DNA of 64,000 nucleotides from Anabaena azotica FACHB-119 (GCF_014697625.1 NZ_JACJSG010000016.1:93325-157324), one strand, 5' to 3'. Shown: positions 45,192-54,447, counted from the first letter of the stretch. Numbers and translations: made by a program. Notes: generated by a model from the sequence alone, not told the origin.

Positions 45192-46007
45192 TTATCGGCG
45201 TTCATCTTGTTCATTGGCTGTTGATTCTCCATTTATATTTCTGCCAAATAAATCGACTTGAGCAGTATTTCGGAGCAGTCTAGCAGCTTCTGTTGAGGTG
45301 TCTACTCGTCGCGATCGATTGGCTTCTTCCATTTGTTGGGAAATGTTCGCCAGATTGAGATTAGAATATTGTAGAGATTGGTTTGCTAATACTGTTTGAT
45401 ATAAGTTTTCGCTGATCATTTTTGATTGCTCAGTTTGGATTCTAATACTTTGCACTTGTAAGTTTGCTTGGTCTGTAGTAGCTTGAAATGTATTTCTAGT
45501 TGCAGCATCTTTCGCGTCACTAACTAACTGTCCGATAGACGATAGAATTCCATCAGCATCTCTAGAATATTGTTCAATATTTTGAATACTTGTTTCTGTA
45601 TTCTCAAGTTTTGCTTTCATTCTTTCTTGTCCCTCTCTCCCCAGCATCCCCTGTACTGTACTCCGGGTGATATAACGATTAATTTCGTTAGTCACTGCGT
45701 TGGAATGTATTGCTTGGTTATTCTCAAATTTGTCTGGTATGGAGTTGAAAAATAAGACATCTCTCCGAACTTGATTACCAGCCGCAATAGGATTAGGTAT
45801 ATTTAAATCTCCTGCTGAACTACTCAAAGCATTTTGTGAGCTAGTAGTTTCTAGAGGGTTTAAAGTTTCACTCAAGTTATATCGCAAATAGTTTTGTAAG
45901 TCTGTAGAGTAGGATTGGAAATCAGTCCAAACTCTCCCTAATTGTGCCATTGCGGGAACAGCTAATAAGCTTAAAAATCCTAATGTGAATAAAATAGTTT
46001 TTTTCAT
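45192..46007 (-). CDS. VirB5/TrbJ-like exported coiled-coil protein
   Basis: This 271-residue protein has a signal peptide (1-21, cleavage after AMA). The mature chain is helical and Gln/Asn/Glu-rich, with QLGRVWTDFQSYSTDLQNYL and heptad-type repeats (TDQANLQVQSIRIQTEQSKM). This fits TrbJ/VirB5, minor pilus components that sit at the pilus tip. It contains no cysteine. The name rests on features and gene order only. Confidence 0.55.
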   Translation of the reverse strand: MKKTILFTLGFLSLLAVPAMAQLGRVWTDFQSYSTDLQNYLRYNLSETLNPLETTSSQNALSSSAGDLNIPNPIAAGNQVRRDVLFFNSIPDKFENNQAIHSNAVTNEINRYITRSTVQGMLGREGQERMKAKLENTETSIQNIEQYSRDADGILSSIGQLVSDAKDAATRNTFQATTDQANLQVQSIRIQTEQSKMISENLYQTVLANQSLQYSNLNLANISQQMEEANRSRRVDTSTEAARLLRNTAQVDLFGRNINGESTANEQDERR

Positions 46008-46097
46008 TTATTTACAACCCTGGTTATTTTTTACCATTAACAGTGAACAGTTAAATTATTGGGTGAAACAACACCAATTGGTGGAAGGCTGGTGTGT

Positions 46098-46268
46098 CTA
46101 AGAGGTTGTTTGAAAAGTGATTAGCTGTGATTTTAAGCACTATCGCTCTCCCTAACCCCCCTTAAAAAAGGGGGAGGAAAACTTTTCAAAGTCCCCTTTA
46201 AAAAGGTTGATTTAGGGGTATCTAAAAGTATTTGATACATGATTAGAGACTTTTCAAACATCATCTAA
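46098..46268. mobile_element. MITE-like element with TTTGAAAAGT terminal repeats
   Basis: The left end CTAAGAGGTTGTTTGAAAAGT and the inverted right end (ACTTTTCAAACATCATCTAA) match at most positions over ~20 bp. The interior contains a CCCCCCTTAAAAAAGGGGG dyad. It lies in the 300-bp gap between the VirB4 and VirB5-like genes and could separate transcripts within the operon. Confidence 0.7.
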
Positions 46269-46311
46269 ATTCCCCACAATACGCCGTTAGGACTGATAAC
46301 TGATAACTGAT

Positions 46312-49059
46312 TTAACTACCGCGCAAACTAGCTAGTAATTGACGTGCAAATACTGATATTGCTTCATATTTATTACTGTAATGTTGCATTGCTTGTTGAC
46401 GTGCTGTTTGTTCATGGGGGTTATTCGCAACTACTGCTAATTGTTCATAACCCGGATAATAACGGCAAAAGGTAGGAATGCCGTTATCATCTAATAGCCA
46501 TTGGCTGTAAACTCCTTCTTTACGGGGGAAAAAACTTTCTGAGGCGTTACGCGCAATAACATCTCTGGGATATTTCAAAATACTGACAAAACTATCTACC
46601 GCCACTGGTTGAATACGCCCAATTAATCTTGTCGTCAAGTTTTGTAAAATCTTGGATGCAGCTTTAGATTTGGCGATGGTGTCGGGGTCTTGTGCTGATA
46701 AAATTACCCTAATACCTGCTTTAGCTCCGTTAGCACACATTCTGCCCACTAGGTCGGAGATTTGGTCAAACTCAAATAAAATCGGCGCTTCATCAATAAA
46801 GAAGATGGAAGCGGGACTACTTAAGGCGCGACGCAAGGCGGCGGAATAAGCACTTAAGGAAAGTACGGCTGCATCTTCGTTATCTGAGAGGTTTCGCAGC
46901 GCAAATACTAAAAGTTGCGCGTCGGTAGGAAAGCTAGAGGGTGCGGAAATTGACTGTCCCACACGACTGGAAAGCCAGAAGCGCAAGCGCAGGTGAATTT
47001 GACTGAGTGCGTCTTCAACTCTTCCACTCACAGAGTCTAGCTGTAGATGTTCGGGGGAACAAAAATGTAAGAAGTCTTGGAGGGTGGGGGTTTTTTGCCA
47101 TTCTGGACTACCAAAACCACCCGCGATCGCCATTCTATATCTTTCTTGAATCCCATGATCAGCAAAGAAAGCACCCAAGGCCAAGTTGAGTAGGGAACGG
47201 ACGGTTTGTGTTAGCAGTTGGTTGTCAGCAGATGAGCCTAACACCATCGTCATCAATGCTGATTCCAAAAAGCCTGTATAATCGAGGAGGCGATCGCGTT
47301 GTTGTTCTGGATCGAGCGATCGTAAATCTGGCTGTTCAAATAAGTTATTCGATTGTTTGGAAATATCAAAATATGCCCCGTTCCCTTCCATAAAATGGGC
47401 ATAGTCGGTGAAGGTGGATGTACCATCGGGTTTAGGAAAGTCCAATGCTACCACCGGGATACCATGCGCCAAAGCCTGAGTTAAAATTCCTGATACCAAT
47501 ACTGACTTTCCGGCGCGGGTAGTCGCAAACAAGGCTAAGTTTTTATGTTGGTTAAACATATCCAACTGTACAGGCGTACCCCCTTCTTCGGCAATTAATT
47601 CAAAGCCATGTTTATCACCAGCTTTGGTAATGACTAAAGGCATTAAACCAGGTACTTCACTAGTTAAATATAACTGGCGACGGTTGAAGGGTTTAACTAG
47701 TAAACCTTCCCAAACTATAGGTAAAGATTGTAACCAAATCTTCCAAGCATACTCAGTTTCTCTCACCACCCGCGCCGGACGTTGAAAGCAGTTTTCAATA
47801 TACCTTGTCGCCTCATCCAATTTGTCCACCGTGGGACGATGGACAAAAATAGCCAAACCTGCATAAATGGGGACAGCCCCTTCAAATAGTTGTTCTTGGG
47901 CTGCAACTGACTTTCTTAACTTTAATTGGGCGTTAACGTCAATTGTTTTACTCTTTTCCTGCGCCATCATCGCCGTCACATTCGACTGCTTTAAGACTCT
48001 TTGTAGGGTAGTCTTTACCAAAGCTGGGTTAGCCGCCGTCAGTTGACAGACAATTTCTGTATCTACTATTGACTCTCGCGCCAACAGTTCCCACAGATAA
48101 CGCAGTTGGGCAAATTTATTCGGCCAGCCACCAGGCTTTTCGAGGAAAGTCATCGCCCCAATATAATTATTATTGACATTCACCCAACGGCGATCGGCAC
48201 AAGGGACACCAGACTCCATTAACAAGGTTGTGCTGTGGACATTTTCTATTAATAATTGGGTACTAGATAATTCTGAATGTACTTGTTCGTAAAGCCCATT
48301 TTCATCTAGAGTGACTAATTGGGGAATATCAATTGGTTTAGTATCATTAAACCTCCGCCAGACTTCTTGCCAAAGTTCTTCTGCATTTAACGGTTTAATA
48401 TCCAACCCCATCTTGTTAGATAAAAGTTGTTCCCAACGACAAAAACCTTGTTGGTATGCTTTACCGATAATACCTTCAATACGCTGATTGGCAATTTCTG
48501 CCATATCACCTTTAAAATTTAACCACCAAGCCTCTACCCTACCTAACAGTTTTTCAATCCAATCATCGGCATTGGTGGCAGTAGGTTCTATTGTATAACT
48601 TACGTAGATTTTTAAGAATTTTGGCTTGCGAATCCCCGCCGCCGTTAATTCTTGCGTCCTGGCTCTTTCTGCCATCAACAGATATTTAATATCTCTTGAG
48701 GGAGCGCGTCTAATCAAATCTGATAATTCCGTTTGGCGCTGTTTATCTGAACTAAAAGACCCCATGTGTAAGGTCATATTTTCCCCTTCGGGAATGTCTT
48801 TTAATCCAGATTCGATATTATTAAAGATTGTGTCTATCTGTTCTTTTCTTAATGTGGTATGAATGCCTTTACATTCAAAACCAAAAACAAAGCAAAATTT
48901 ATCTTTTTGAGTTCCTTTCGTTAAAATATACGCGCCAATATCACGCCCATCCAAGGCAATTCTCAGCATGGTGGATAGATGTAGCGCATCCTCAAAAGGC
49001 GTTAATCTACTTTCGTTTCCGGCGAGACCGATGCTTTGTTTTCCGATTTTTTGCTTCAT
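46312..49059 (-). CDS. VirB4/TraC-type T4SS ATPase
   Basis: This 915-residue protein has an N-terminal CagE/TrbE-like domain (about 100-480) followed by the ATPase domain. The Walker A is ATTRAGKS (about 512-519; Ala replaces the first Gly, which the motif allows), and the Walker B is IFFIDEAP (D756/E757). It also has a RecA-like ATPase fold with ILSAQDPD. VirB4 energises pilus assembly and transport and is the most conserved T4SS subunit, so this is the firmest member of the block. The start ATG 49059 overlaps the upstream VirB3-like gene by 53 bp; a start at codon 31 would remove the overlap. Confidence 0.88.
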   Translation of the reverse strand: MKQKIGKQSIGLAGNESRLTPFEDALHLSTMLRIALDGRDIGAYILTKGTQKDKFCFVFGFECKGIHTTLRKEQIDTIFNNIESGLKDIPEGENMTLHMGSFSSDKQRQTELSDLIRRAPSRDIKYLLMAERARTQELTAAGIRKPKFLKIYVSYTIEPTATNADDWIEKLLGRVEAWWLNFKGDMAEIANQRIEGIIGKAYQQGFCRWEQLLSNKMGLDIKPLNAEELWQEVWRRFNDTKPIDIPQLVTLDENGLYEQVHSELSSTQLLIENVHSTTLLMESGVPCADRRWVNVNNNYIGAMTFLEKPGGWPNKFAQLRYLWELLARESIVDTEIVCQLTAANPALVKTTLQRVLKQSNVTAMMAQEKSKTIDVNAQLKLRKSVAAQEQLFEGAVPIYAGLAIFVHRPTVDKLDEATRYIENCFQRPARVVRETEYAWKIWLQSLPIVWEGLLVKPFNRRQLYLTSEVPGLMPLVITKAGDKHGFELIAEEGGTPVQLDMFNQHKNLALFATTRAGKSVLVSGILTQALAHGIPVVALDFPKPDGTSTFTDYAHFMEGNGAYFDISKQSNNLFEQPDLRSLDPEQQRDRLLDYTGFLESALMTMVLGSSADNQLLTQTVRSLLNLALGAFFADHGIQERYRMAIAGGFGSPEWQKTPTLQDFLHFCSPEHLQLDSVSGRVEDALSQIHLRLRFWLSSRVGQSISAPSSFPTDAQLLVFALRNLSDNEDAAVLSLSAYSAALRRALSSPASIFFIDEAPILFEFDQISDLVGRMCANGAKAGIRVILSAQDPDTIAKSKAASKILQNLTTRLIGRIQPVAVDSFVSILKYPRDVIARNASESFFPRKEGVYSQWLLDDNGIPTFCRYYPGYEQLAVVANNPHEQTARQQAMQHYSNKYEAISVFARQLLASLRGS

Positions 49060-49384
49060 GGTTTACTTCTAGCAAGCTGTGATAACGAGCAAAGCCTCTT
49101 GTCCAAGTGGGAACTCCAATAAATTTACTTAAAAAGCGCCAACTCCTACCACCAGATAATATCCACCAAGTGGCCATTCCCCAACCAGCAATCAAAAAAG
49201 TCCATAGCCATCTTTGAAAGTCATCTGGGAAAATAGCCCCAAAAATTCCATTGATGATAAAGTATGACGTTAGACAAATGACTGTCCAAGGAAATATTTG
49301 GTCAGCAGGAATTGGCCCTAGTGACGGTTGAGAACCTAAAATTTGATTAACTGGGCGAAATTCTGGTGGACGTTCCTCAGACAT
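49007..49384 (-). CDS. VirB3-like small membrane protein
   Basis: This 125-residue protein has a proline-rich N-terminus, two TM segments (about 33-52 and 59-78, with WTVICLTSYFIINGIFGAIF and WLWTFLIAGWGMATWW) and a very basic tail (AKNRKTKHRSRRKRK). VirB3/TraL proteins are short, have one or two N-terminal TMs, and are encoded directly ahead of virB4, often overlapping it as here. The basic tail is unusual and may contact VirB4 or lipid. Confidence 0.6.
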   Translation of the reverse strand: MSEERPPEFRPVNQILGSQPSLGPIPADQIFPWTVICLTSYFIINGIFGAIFPDDFQRWLWTFLIAGWGMATWWILSGGRSWRFLSKFIGVPTWTRGFARYHSLLEVNHEAKNRKTKHRSRRKRK

Positions 49385-49467
49385 ACAGCGTTTCTCGTGA
49401 GATGAAGGAGAGACTAGGGGTTATGGACTAGAGTATCAGCTAATCCTGGTGGTGGGGGCTGTAATTA

Positions 49468-50085
49468 TTATTTACTAGTGTCACCAATGACAAATCCTGT
49501 GAGTACATCTGCAATGGTAACAGCTACAACTACTAATAGGGGAGTTCTCGCTACACTTTGCCAATCTTCGTCCTTACGAACTGCATTGATTACGCCAACG
49601 AGAGACATGGCAATATACAGTAAAAATATACCTCGCAACACGTTAAAAATTAAGCTGACCGCTTGTTGGCTACCACCGCTATTCGCAGTTCCCTGGGTTA
49701 AGGTAGTTTTGAAAAAGTTTTCTGCTTTACCAAAAAATTGCGCCTGTGCAGGAAAGGCTAAAACATCTAGCCAAAATACAATCAAAACCAAGGCGGCTGC
49801 CAATATTTGGCACAAAATTAGCCATCGCTTTGGTAAATTTAATTGCTGTCCAACTTGATGAATGACTATGGCAATTAAACTACCAAATAGCATACAAAAA
49901 AGCAGTAAGGGGCTTTTTAAGCTGATAACACTGAGAAATACAGCACAAGCCAATAAAAATGGTACTGATTCTATCAGTTTTAACCGTAATTGTTTTATTA
50001 TCTGGTTCATTTTATTAACATTTATAGTTTCATTTTTTGTAAAAATGTTATATGCTTGTTGTGCATGAACTTTCTGTTTTGGCAT
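49468..50085 (-). CDS. VirB2/TrbC-like pre-pilin with long membrane leader
   Basis: This 205-residue protein has two hydrophobic segments (about 42-76) and then a signal-peptide-like segment (about 88-115, ending FPAQA before Q116). After cleavage a ~90-residue mature part remains, with two TM helices (about 143-166 and 180-200, separated by INAVRKDED). The two-helix, ~90-residue product matches VirB2/TrbC pilins. The extra N-terminal membrane pair is not standard. A start at ATG codon 26 (MNQIIKQ) is possible. This gene is the first of the operon. Confidence 0.55.
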   Translation of the reverse strand: MPKQKVHAQQAYNIFTKNETINVNKMNQIIKQLRLKLIESVPFLLACAVFLSVISLKSPLLLFCMLFGSLIAIVIHQVGQQLNLPKRWLILCQILAAALVLIVFWLDVLAFPAQAQFFGKAENFFKTTLTQGTANSGGSQQAVSLIFNVLRGIFLLYIAMSLVGVINAVRKDEDWQSVARTPLLVVVAVTIADVLTGFVIGDTSK

Positions 50086-50273
50086 TGATCAGTTGTCCTA
50101 CTTGCTAATGAAAACCCTGATTGACAAGATTATTGAGACTTTGATAATCTATCATGCACTAACACCTTTTATCCAAAAAAATATTAATTTTTCTTTACAA
50201 TATCTATATTATGACATTGTAAGTAGTTTAAATTTAGTTAACAATAAATTAACAATACATTAAATAAATATTC

Positions 50274-50414
50274 AGGACTTACGCACCAATGTTATCTGTT
50301 AAGACTGGGTGTAAGGGTGTAAGGGTGTAGCTTTTGAAGGCTTACACCCCTACACCCCTATACCCCTATACCCTTGTCCAAACCCTTGATTTTTCGTTTT
50401 CATGCGTAAGTCCT
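50274..50414. mobile_element. MITE family C, copy 2
   Basis: It is bounded by AGGACTTACGCACC and ATGCGTAAGTCCT, with an interior of GGGTGTAAGGGTGTA repeats and CACCCCTATACCCCTATA. It is almost identical to copy 4 at 60015-60154. Confidence 0.92.
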
Positions 50415-51168
50415 AATATTGTTAACCGCATATATTTCCAGTTAGCAATCAGTTTCAGTCTTGGGAAAAACTTATCTTTAATGCCTAGCTGGAAAATTGG
50501 CTAAATTAATGAATAGAAGAACTATTTTGAACATACTCTATCAACTTGGATCTTCATTTTATTAATTGACCAAAAATGCTATGATAAGCTGAGTTATTTA
50601 ATTACTGAAAATTTCAGCTTACATGAGTAAATCTAGAAAAATGCTAAACACAATAACAAAGCTAAAACCTGATTGCTCTCAGCTTTAGTCAAAGTAATTG
50701 ATAAAAGTATAGGAAGTTTTGCTTAGTAGATGCAAAAAAGGTATTGTGATATACATAGCCAAAATTTAGCTATAGATAAATTAGTTACTCAGCTACAGGC
50801 GATCGCCTGTATAAGTAGCTCTGCAATAAGTTACTGGATGGAAGGAAAAATGTCCAGTCTTAAATGTTAGCATCTTAGCAGTTTTGGTCAAACAGTCAAA
50901 CCAGCCTCATGGGAAATGCCACCTTTGAATATATTCGTATTATCTATAAATTAATATAACGCTCCTCCATCAGTGTTGATATAAAAATCATAGCTTCATG
51001 GAAAATTCAGTATAACTACCATAGTTTAGAGCGTTTTCAGCCTCATTGACAAGCTGACAGCACTGACGCAGCAAGGGAGGTTGTCTGTTGAGACTGGGGG
51101 TTACGGGGATAAGGTTTTGATACCGAGTTGTAGTCAAAGATAGTAAGTTGGGGTGGGGAGTATTATAT

Positions 51169-51291
51169 AGGACTTACGCAACTGGCAGATTTTTTCTGTA
51201 GGGTGTGTGACGCTCTTAAAATATTTGAACGTAGTCATGAGACTTGTAGCGTCACGCACCAACCACCAATTGTGACACTTGCGTAAGTCCT
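51169..51291. mobile_element. MITE family C, copy 3 (diverged interior)
   Basis: The ends AGGACTTACGCA and TTGCGTAAGTCCT are conserved. The interior shares no obvious sequence with copies 2 and 4 and instead contains GTGTGTGACGCT...AGCGTCACGCAC arms, so only the ends link it to the family. Confidence 0.85.
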
Positions 51292-51324
51292 GAGTAAGTG
51301 TCACCTGTCACCTGTCCCCTAATA

Positions 51325-52098
51325 CTATTGTCGCCGATTAACCAATGTGGCGCTAGCTTGGTCAACAGGCATGAGGATCACTTGATTAATATTGACATGG
51401 GGCGATCGCGTCGCACAAAAAAACACCACATCAGCAATATCCTCTGGTGTCAGTGGTTGAACTCCCTGATAAACCTTGTTCGCCCTTTCCCTATCCCCAT
51501 GAAACCGGACTTGGCTAAATTCGGTTTCTACCATCCCCGGATCTACGGAAGTCACACGTACTGGAGTACCCAGCAAATCTTGTTTCAAACCTTCGGAAAT
51601 AGCTTTGACTGCGGCTTTTGTCGCACAGTAAACATTACCACCAGGATAAGTTTGATGTCCGGCGATAGAACCAAGGTTAATGACATGACCGCGATCGCGC
51701 TCTACCATCCCCGGCACAATATAACGGGTAAAATAAAGCAGACCCTTGATATTGGTATCAATCATTTCTTCCCAGTCTGGTAATTCGCCTTCATGCAGTT
51801 TATCTAAACCACGACTCAAACCAGCATTGTTAATCAGGATATCAATTGCCGACCAAGCAGGCGGTAAACTAGTGATAGCAGATTCTACCGCATGGCGATC
51901 GCGCACATCCAACTGCAATAAATGAGTTTCTACCCCAAACTCCCTACTCAGTTCATCAGCTAGCTGCTGTAACCTTTCCCACCGCCGCGCCGCCAAGATA
52001 AGTTTTACACCCGCACCAGCAAAAATCCTCGCGCAAGCATTACCAATACCACTACTCGCGCCAGTAATCAAAACAATTTGATTCTTCAGGGAAATCAT
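51325..52098 (-). CDS. Short-chain dehydrogenase/reductase
   Basis: This 257-residue SDR has a TGASSGIG cofactor motif (12-19), NNAG (90-93), catalytic Ser144 and Y157-x3-K161 (YCATK), and the opening R residues (AARR) that favour NADP. The sequence is closest in style to YdfG-type 3-hydroxy acid dehydrogenases. The substrate is unknown. It has no operon partner. Confidence 0.92.
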   Translation of the reverse strand: MISLKNQIVLITGASSGIGNACARIFAGAGVKLILAARRWERLQQLADELSREFGVETHLLQLDVRDRHAVESAITSLPPAWSAIDILINNAGLSRGLDKLHEGELPDWEEMIDTNIKGLLYFTRYIVPGMVERDRGHVINLGSIAGHQTYPGGNVYCATKAAVKAISEGLKQDLLGTPVRVTSVDPGMVETEFSQVRFHGDRERANKVYQGVQPLTPEDIADVVFFCATRSPHVNINQVILMPVDQASATLVNRRQ

Positions 52099-52099
52099 A

Positions 52100-52198
52100 T
52101 TAGTTATTAGTCATTAGTCATTAGTCATTAGTCCATAGTCAACAGTCAACAGTCAACAGTCAACAGTCCATAGTCAACAGTCAAACTCTATGGACTAT
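52100..52198. repeat. STRR array TAGTCAT/AGTCAAC
   Basis: About a dozen 7-mers run directly into MITE B copy 2; the MITE has inserted into the ATGGACT array. Confidence 0.9.
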
Positions 52199-52344
52199 CT
52201 AACTTTTCACGTTATGTGGAAAAGTCAACGTCAGACCTAACCCCCCAGCCCCCTTCCCTACAAGGGAAGGGGGAGAAATCAAAGCCTCTCTCCTTGTAGG
52301 AGAGAGGTTTGGAGAGAGGTCTTCTAGATGCCGTGAAAAGTCAG
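52199..52344. mobile_element. MITE family B, copy 2 (uninterrupted, 146 bp)
   Basis: The ends are CTAACTTTTCACG and CCGTGAAAAGTCAG. ATGGACTAT on both sides is a 9-bp target duplication within the tandem array. It is nearly identical to 40391-40579 except for the nested insert there. Confidence 0.92.
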
Positions 52345-52367
52345 ATGGACTATGGACTATTGAACTA

Positions 52368-53183
52368 CTATCTCACCACTTGTAAACGCTGTGTCACCAT
52401 TGTCATACCACCACCCCGCAAGATGACAGCAGAAATCCAGCGATTACCAGGCGTTGATGGGGCGCGTCCAACTTTGAAAAGACCGCCTGAATTGAGGGGT
52501 TGTAAATCTACAGGTGTACCTTTGAGATATTTATCTGGTTGAACTGGTTCTTCTAAAGCAGTTCCCAAGAGTAAATCATCTCCTAATGGTTCTTGCACAA
52601 CCGCATCAAAACTATATTGCTGTCCAACTTTTACCTGCTGTGGTAATTTAAAATCTATTTGGGGCGGCTTGTTACCAGAGGTAACTAAAGTACGTTCTGC
52701 TAAAATCTCTTGGCGGGTAATTTTTCCCCCAGCAATACGCTGACGCGATCTGATGGTGGCGTTGAGAGTCAGGTTATTTTTACCTGAACCTGTGATATTA
52801 GTTACCGTTTCGGCAACGATCGCATTTCCTTCAGATTTCCAAGATTGTACTTGTGTAGTGTATTGCAATTTGGGATAAGTCTGCCAAAATGTAACCAAGG
52901 CTTTTTCTAAAGTTTGGCGGTTCAACCCATCTCCATGAGTGAAGGTTGGACTATAGAACTGTAAAACTCCTTTCACATCGCCTTTGCTGGCGGCGCTATC
53001 AATTTGCGTCAACAGGGTTCTTAATTCAGTAGGCGCAGCGCCAGATGTGCTTTGAGCCACTTCTGTTGCTTGGGTAGGTTGCCAAACATTGACAAAACCC
53101 AGGGATAAAAGACACAAAATCAGCCAAATACTGTGAGAAAATTTGCTGTGGCGTTTGAGTAGTAAAAAATTTATCTTAGTCAT
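52368..53183 (-). CDS. Exported NTF2-like (SnoaL-type) domain protein
   Basis: This 271-residue protein has a signal or anchor segment (about 17-37, HSIWLILCLLSLGFVNVW). The domain that follows (about 50-165) has NTF2-like features: LRTLLTQIDSAASKGDVKGV, FYSPTFTHGDGL, NRQTLEKALVTFW and VTNITGSG. The C-terminal part (170-271) is strand-rich. No catalytic residue can be identified. Likely periplasmic or envelope-associated, divergent from murG. Confidence 0.7.
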   Translation of the reverse strand: MTKINFLLLKRHSKFSHSIWLILCLLSLGFVNVWQPTQATEVAQSTSGAAPTELRTLLTQIDSAASKGDVKGVLQFYSPTFTHGDGLNRQTLEKALVTFWQTYPKLQYTTQVQSWKSEGNAIVAETVTNITGSGKNNLTLNATIRSRQRIAGGKITRQEILAERTLVTSGNKPPQIDFKLPQQVKVGQQYSFDAVVQEPLGDDLLLGTALEEPVQPDKYLKGTPVDLQPLNSGGLFKVGRAPSTPGNRWISAVILRGGGMTMVTQRLQVVR

Positions 53184-53267
53184 GGCGAAGAGTTTACTGA
53201 TAGGAGTGGAGAAGGTCAGGAAATTGTTTTATCTTAATTAAGCTAGGCGCTAAACGGTATAGTTTCA

Positions 53268-54338
53268 ATGGTAAATGCACCAATAAGATTACTCATAGCA
53301 GCCAGTGGGACTGGTGGACATTTGTTTCCGGCGATCGCACTGGCAGAGAAACTACCAGATTATGAGATTGAATGGCTGGGTGTCCCCAATCGGCTAGAGA
53401 CTCAGTTAGTCCCGAAACAATATCCTTTGAATACTATTGCAGTTGAAGGGTTTCAGCAAGGGTTCGGCATTTCATCTTTAATCATCTTAGGTAAACTTAT
53501 CAATGCGATTTTCCAAGTCCGCCGACTCTTGCAACAAGGCAAATTTCAAGGAGTCGTCACCACAGGCGGATATATTGCTGGCCCGGCTGTCATTGCAGCC
53601 CGTTCTCTAGGTTTACCCGTAATTTTTCATGAGTCCAACGCCTTACCAGGAAAAGTTACCCGCTTTTTTGGCCCTTGGTGTAGTGTAGTCGCCTTGGGAT
53701 TTGAGGTGGCGGCGCAGTATTTACCCCGTGCTACCAATGTATGTGTGGGTACTCCTGTCCGTTCACAATTCTTAAACGCCAGTAATAATTCTCAACTAGA
53801 TTTAGCGATTCCTGAAGCTGTACCTTTAATTGTCGTCTTCGGTGGTAGCCAAGGCGCGGTGGCGGTGAATAAGTTAGTGCGTGAAGCGGCGAATGCTTGG
53901 TTTGAGGCTGGCGCTTACCTAGTGCATTTAACAGGCGATCGCGATCCCGATGTGGATAGCCTGAAGCACCCGCAGTATATAGAATTACCCTTTTACGACA
54001 ACATGGCCGCCTTACTGCAACGAGCTAGTTTAGCCATCAGTCGTTCCGGTGCTGGTAGCTTGACAGAATTAGCAGTCTGTGGAACACCAGCAATTTTAAT
54101 CCCTTACCCCTTTGCGGCGGAAGACCATCAATCTTACAACGCCGAGGTATTTACCAAAGCTGGCGCGGCGTTAAGCTTTAAACAGTCGGAATTGACAGCC
54201 GAAATATTACAAGCTCAAGTGTTAAATTTATTACAGTCGCCAGAAGAGTTAAGGAAAATGGGGGAAAATGCTCAGGCGATCGCAGTTCCTGACAGTGCTG
54301 ATAAATTAGCCTCTTTAGTGCGGGAAGTCGTAGAATGA
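53268..54338 (+). CDS. murG: MurG, peptidoglycan lipid II synthase
   Basis: This 356-residue protein has the MurG signatures GTGGHLFPAIALAE (15-28), VVTTGGYIAGPAVIAA, HESNALPGK and the UDP-GlcNAc-binding GGSQGA and ISRSGAGSLTELA. It adds GlcNAc to lipid I at the cytoplasmic face of the inner membrane. It stands alone and divergent from the NTF2-like gene. Two hairpins follow it (54360-54447). Confidence 0.97.
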   Translation: MVNAPIRLLIAASGTGGHLFPAIALAEKLPDYEIEWLGVPNRLETQLVPKQYPLNTIAVEGFQQGFGISSLIILGKLINAIFQVRRLLQQGKFQGVVTTGGYIAGPAVIAARSLGLPVIFHESNALPGKVTRFFGPWCSVVALGFEVAAQYLPRATNVCVGTPVRSQFLNASNNSQLDLAIPEAVPLIVVFGGSQGAVAVNKLVREAANAWFEAGAYLVHLTGDRDPDVDSLKHPQYIELPFYDNMAALLQRASLAISRSGAGSLTELAVCGTPAILIPYPFAAEDHQSYNAEVFTKAGAALSFKQSELTAEILQAQVLNLLQSPEELRKMGENAQAIAVPDSADKLASLVREVVE

Positions 54339-54359
54339 GCAGTTTTAGTCAACCAAATA

Positions 54360-54447
54360 GTGTAGGCAAGATGCCTACACCACAAGAGTTATATTTATGC
54401 AATATTTTAGCCTTGCCACACCAGTAAAGACGTTGCCTGCAACGTCT
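54360..54447. repeat. Two perfect palindromic hairpins between convergent genes
   Basis: GTGTAGGCA/TGCCTACAC with an AGA loop (54360-54380) and AGACGTTGC/GCAACGTCT with a CT loop (54428-54447). Neither is followed by a T-run, so they are intergenic palindromes rather than classic terminators, though they could still slow transcription from both sides. Confidence 0.7.

Larger units (their letters stand above)
50086..51324. other. 1.2-kb intergenic region upstream of the T4SS-like operon
   Basis: No gene. It holds MITE C copies 2 and 3, a perfect 18-bp palindrome TACAGGCGATCGCCTGTA (50794-50811) that contains a HIP1 site, and AT-rich sequence that should include the T4SS operon promoter near 50090-50270. 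Confidence 0.6.

Noticed and set aside
39824..50085. Complete conjugative element
   Set aside because: No relaxase, coupling protein, integrase, tRNA attachment site or replication gene was seen in or beside the block.
54360..54447. Rho-independent terminators after murG
   Set aside because: Perfect hairpins but without a T-run; more likely dispersed palindromes.
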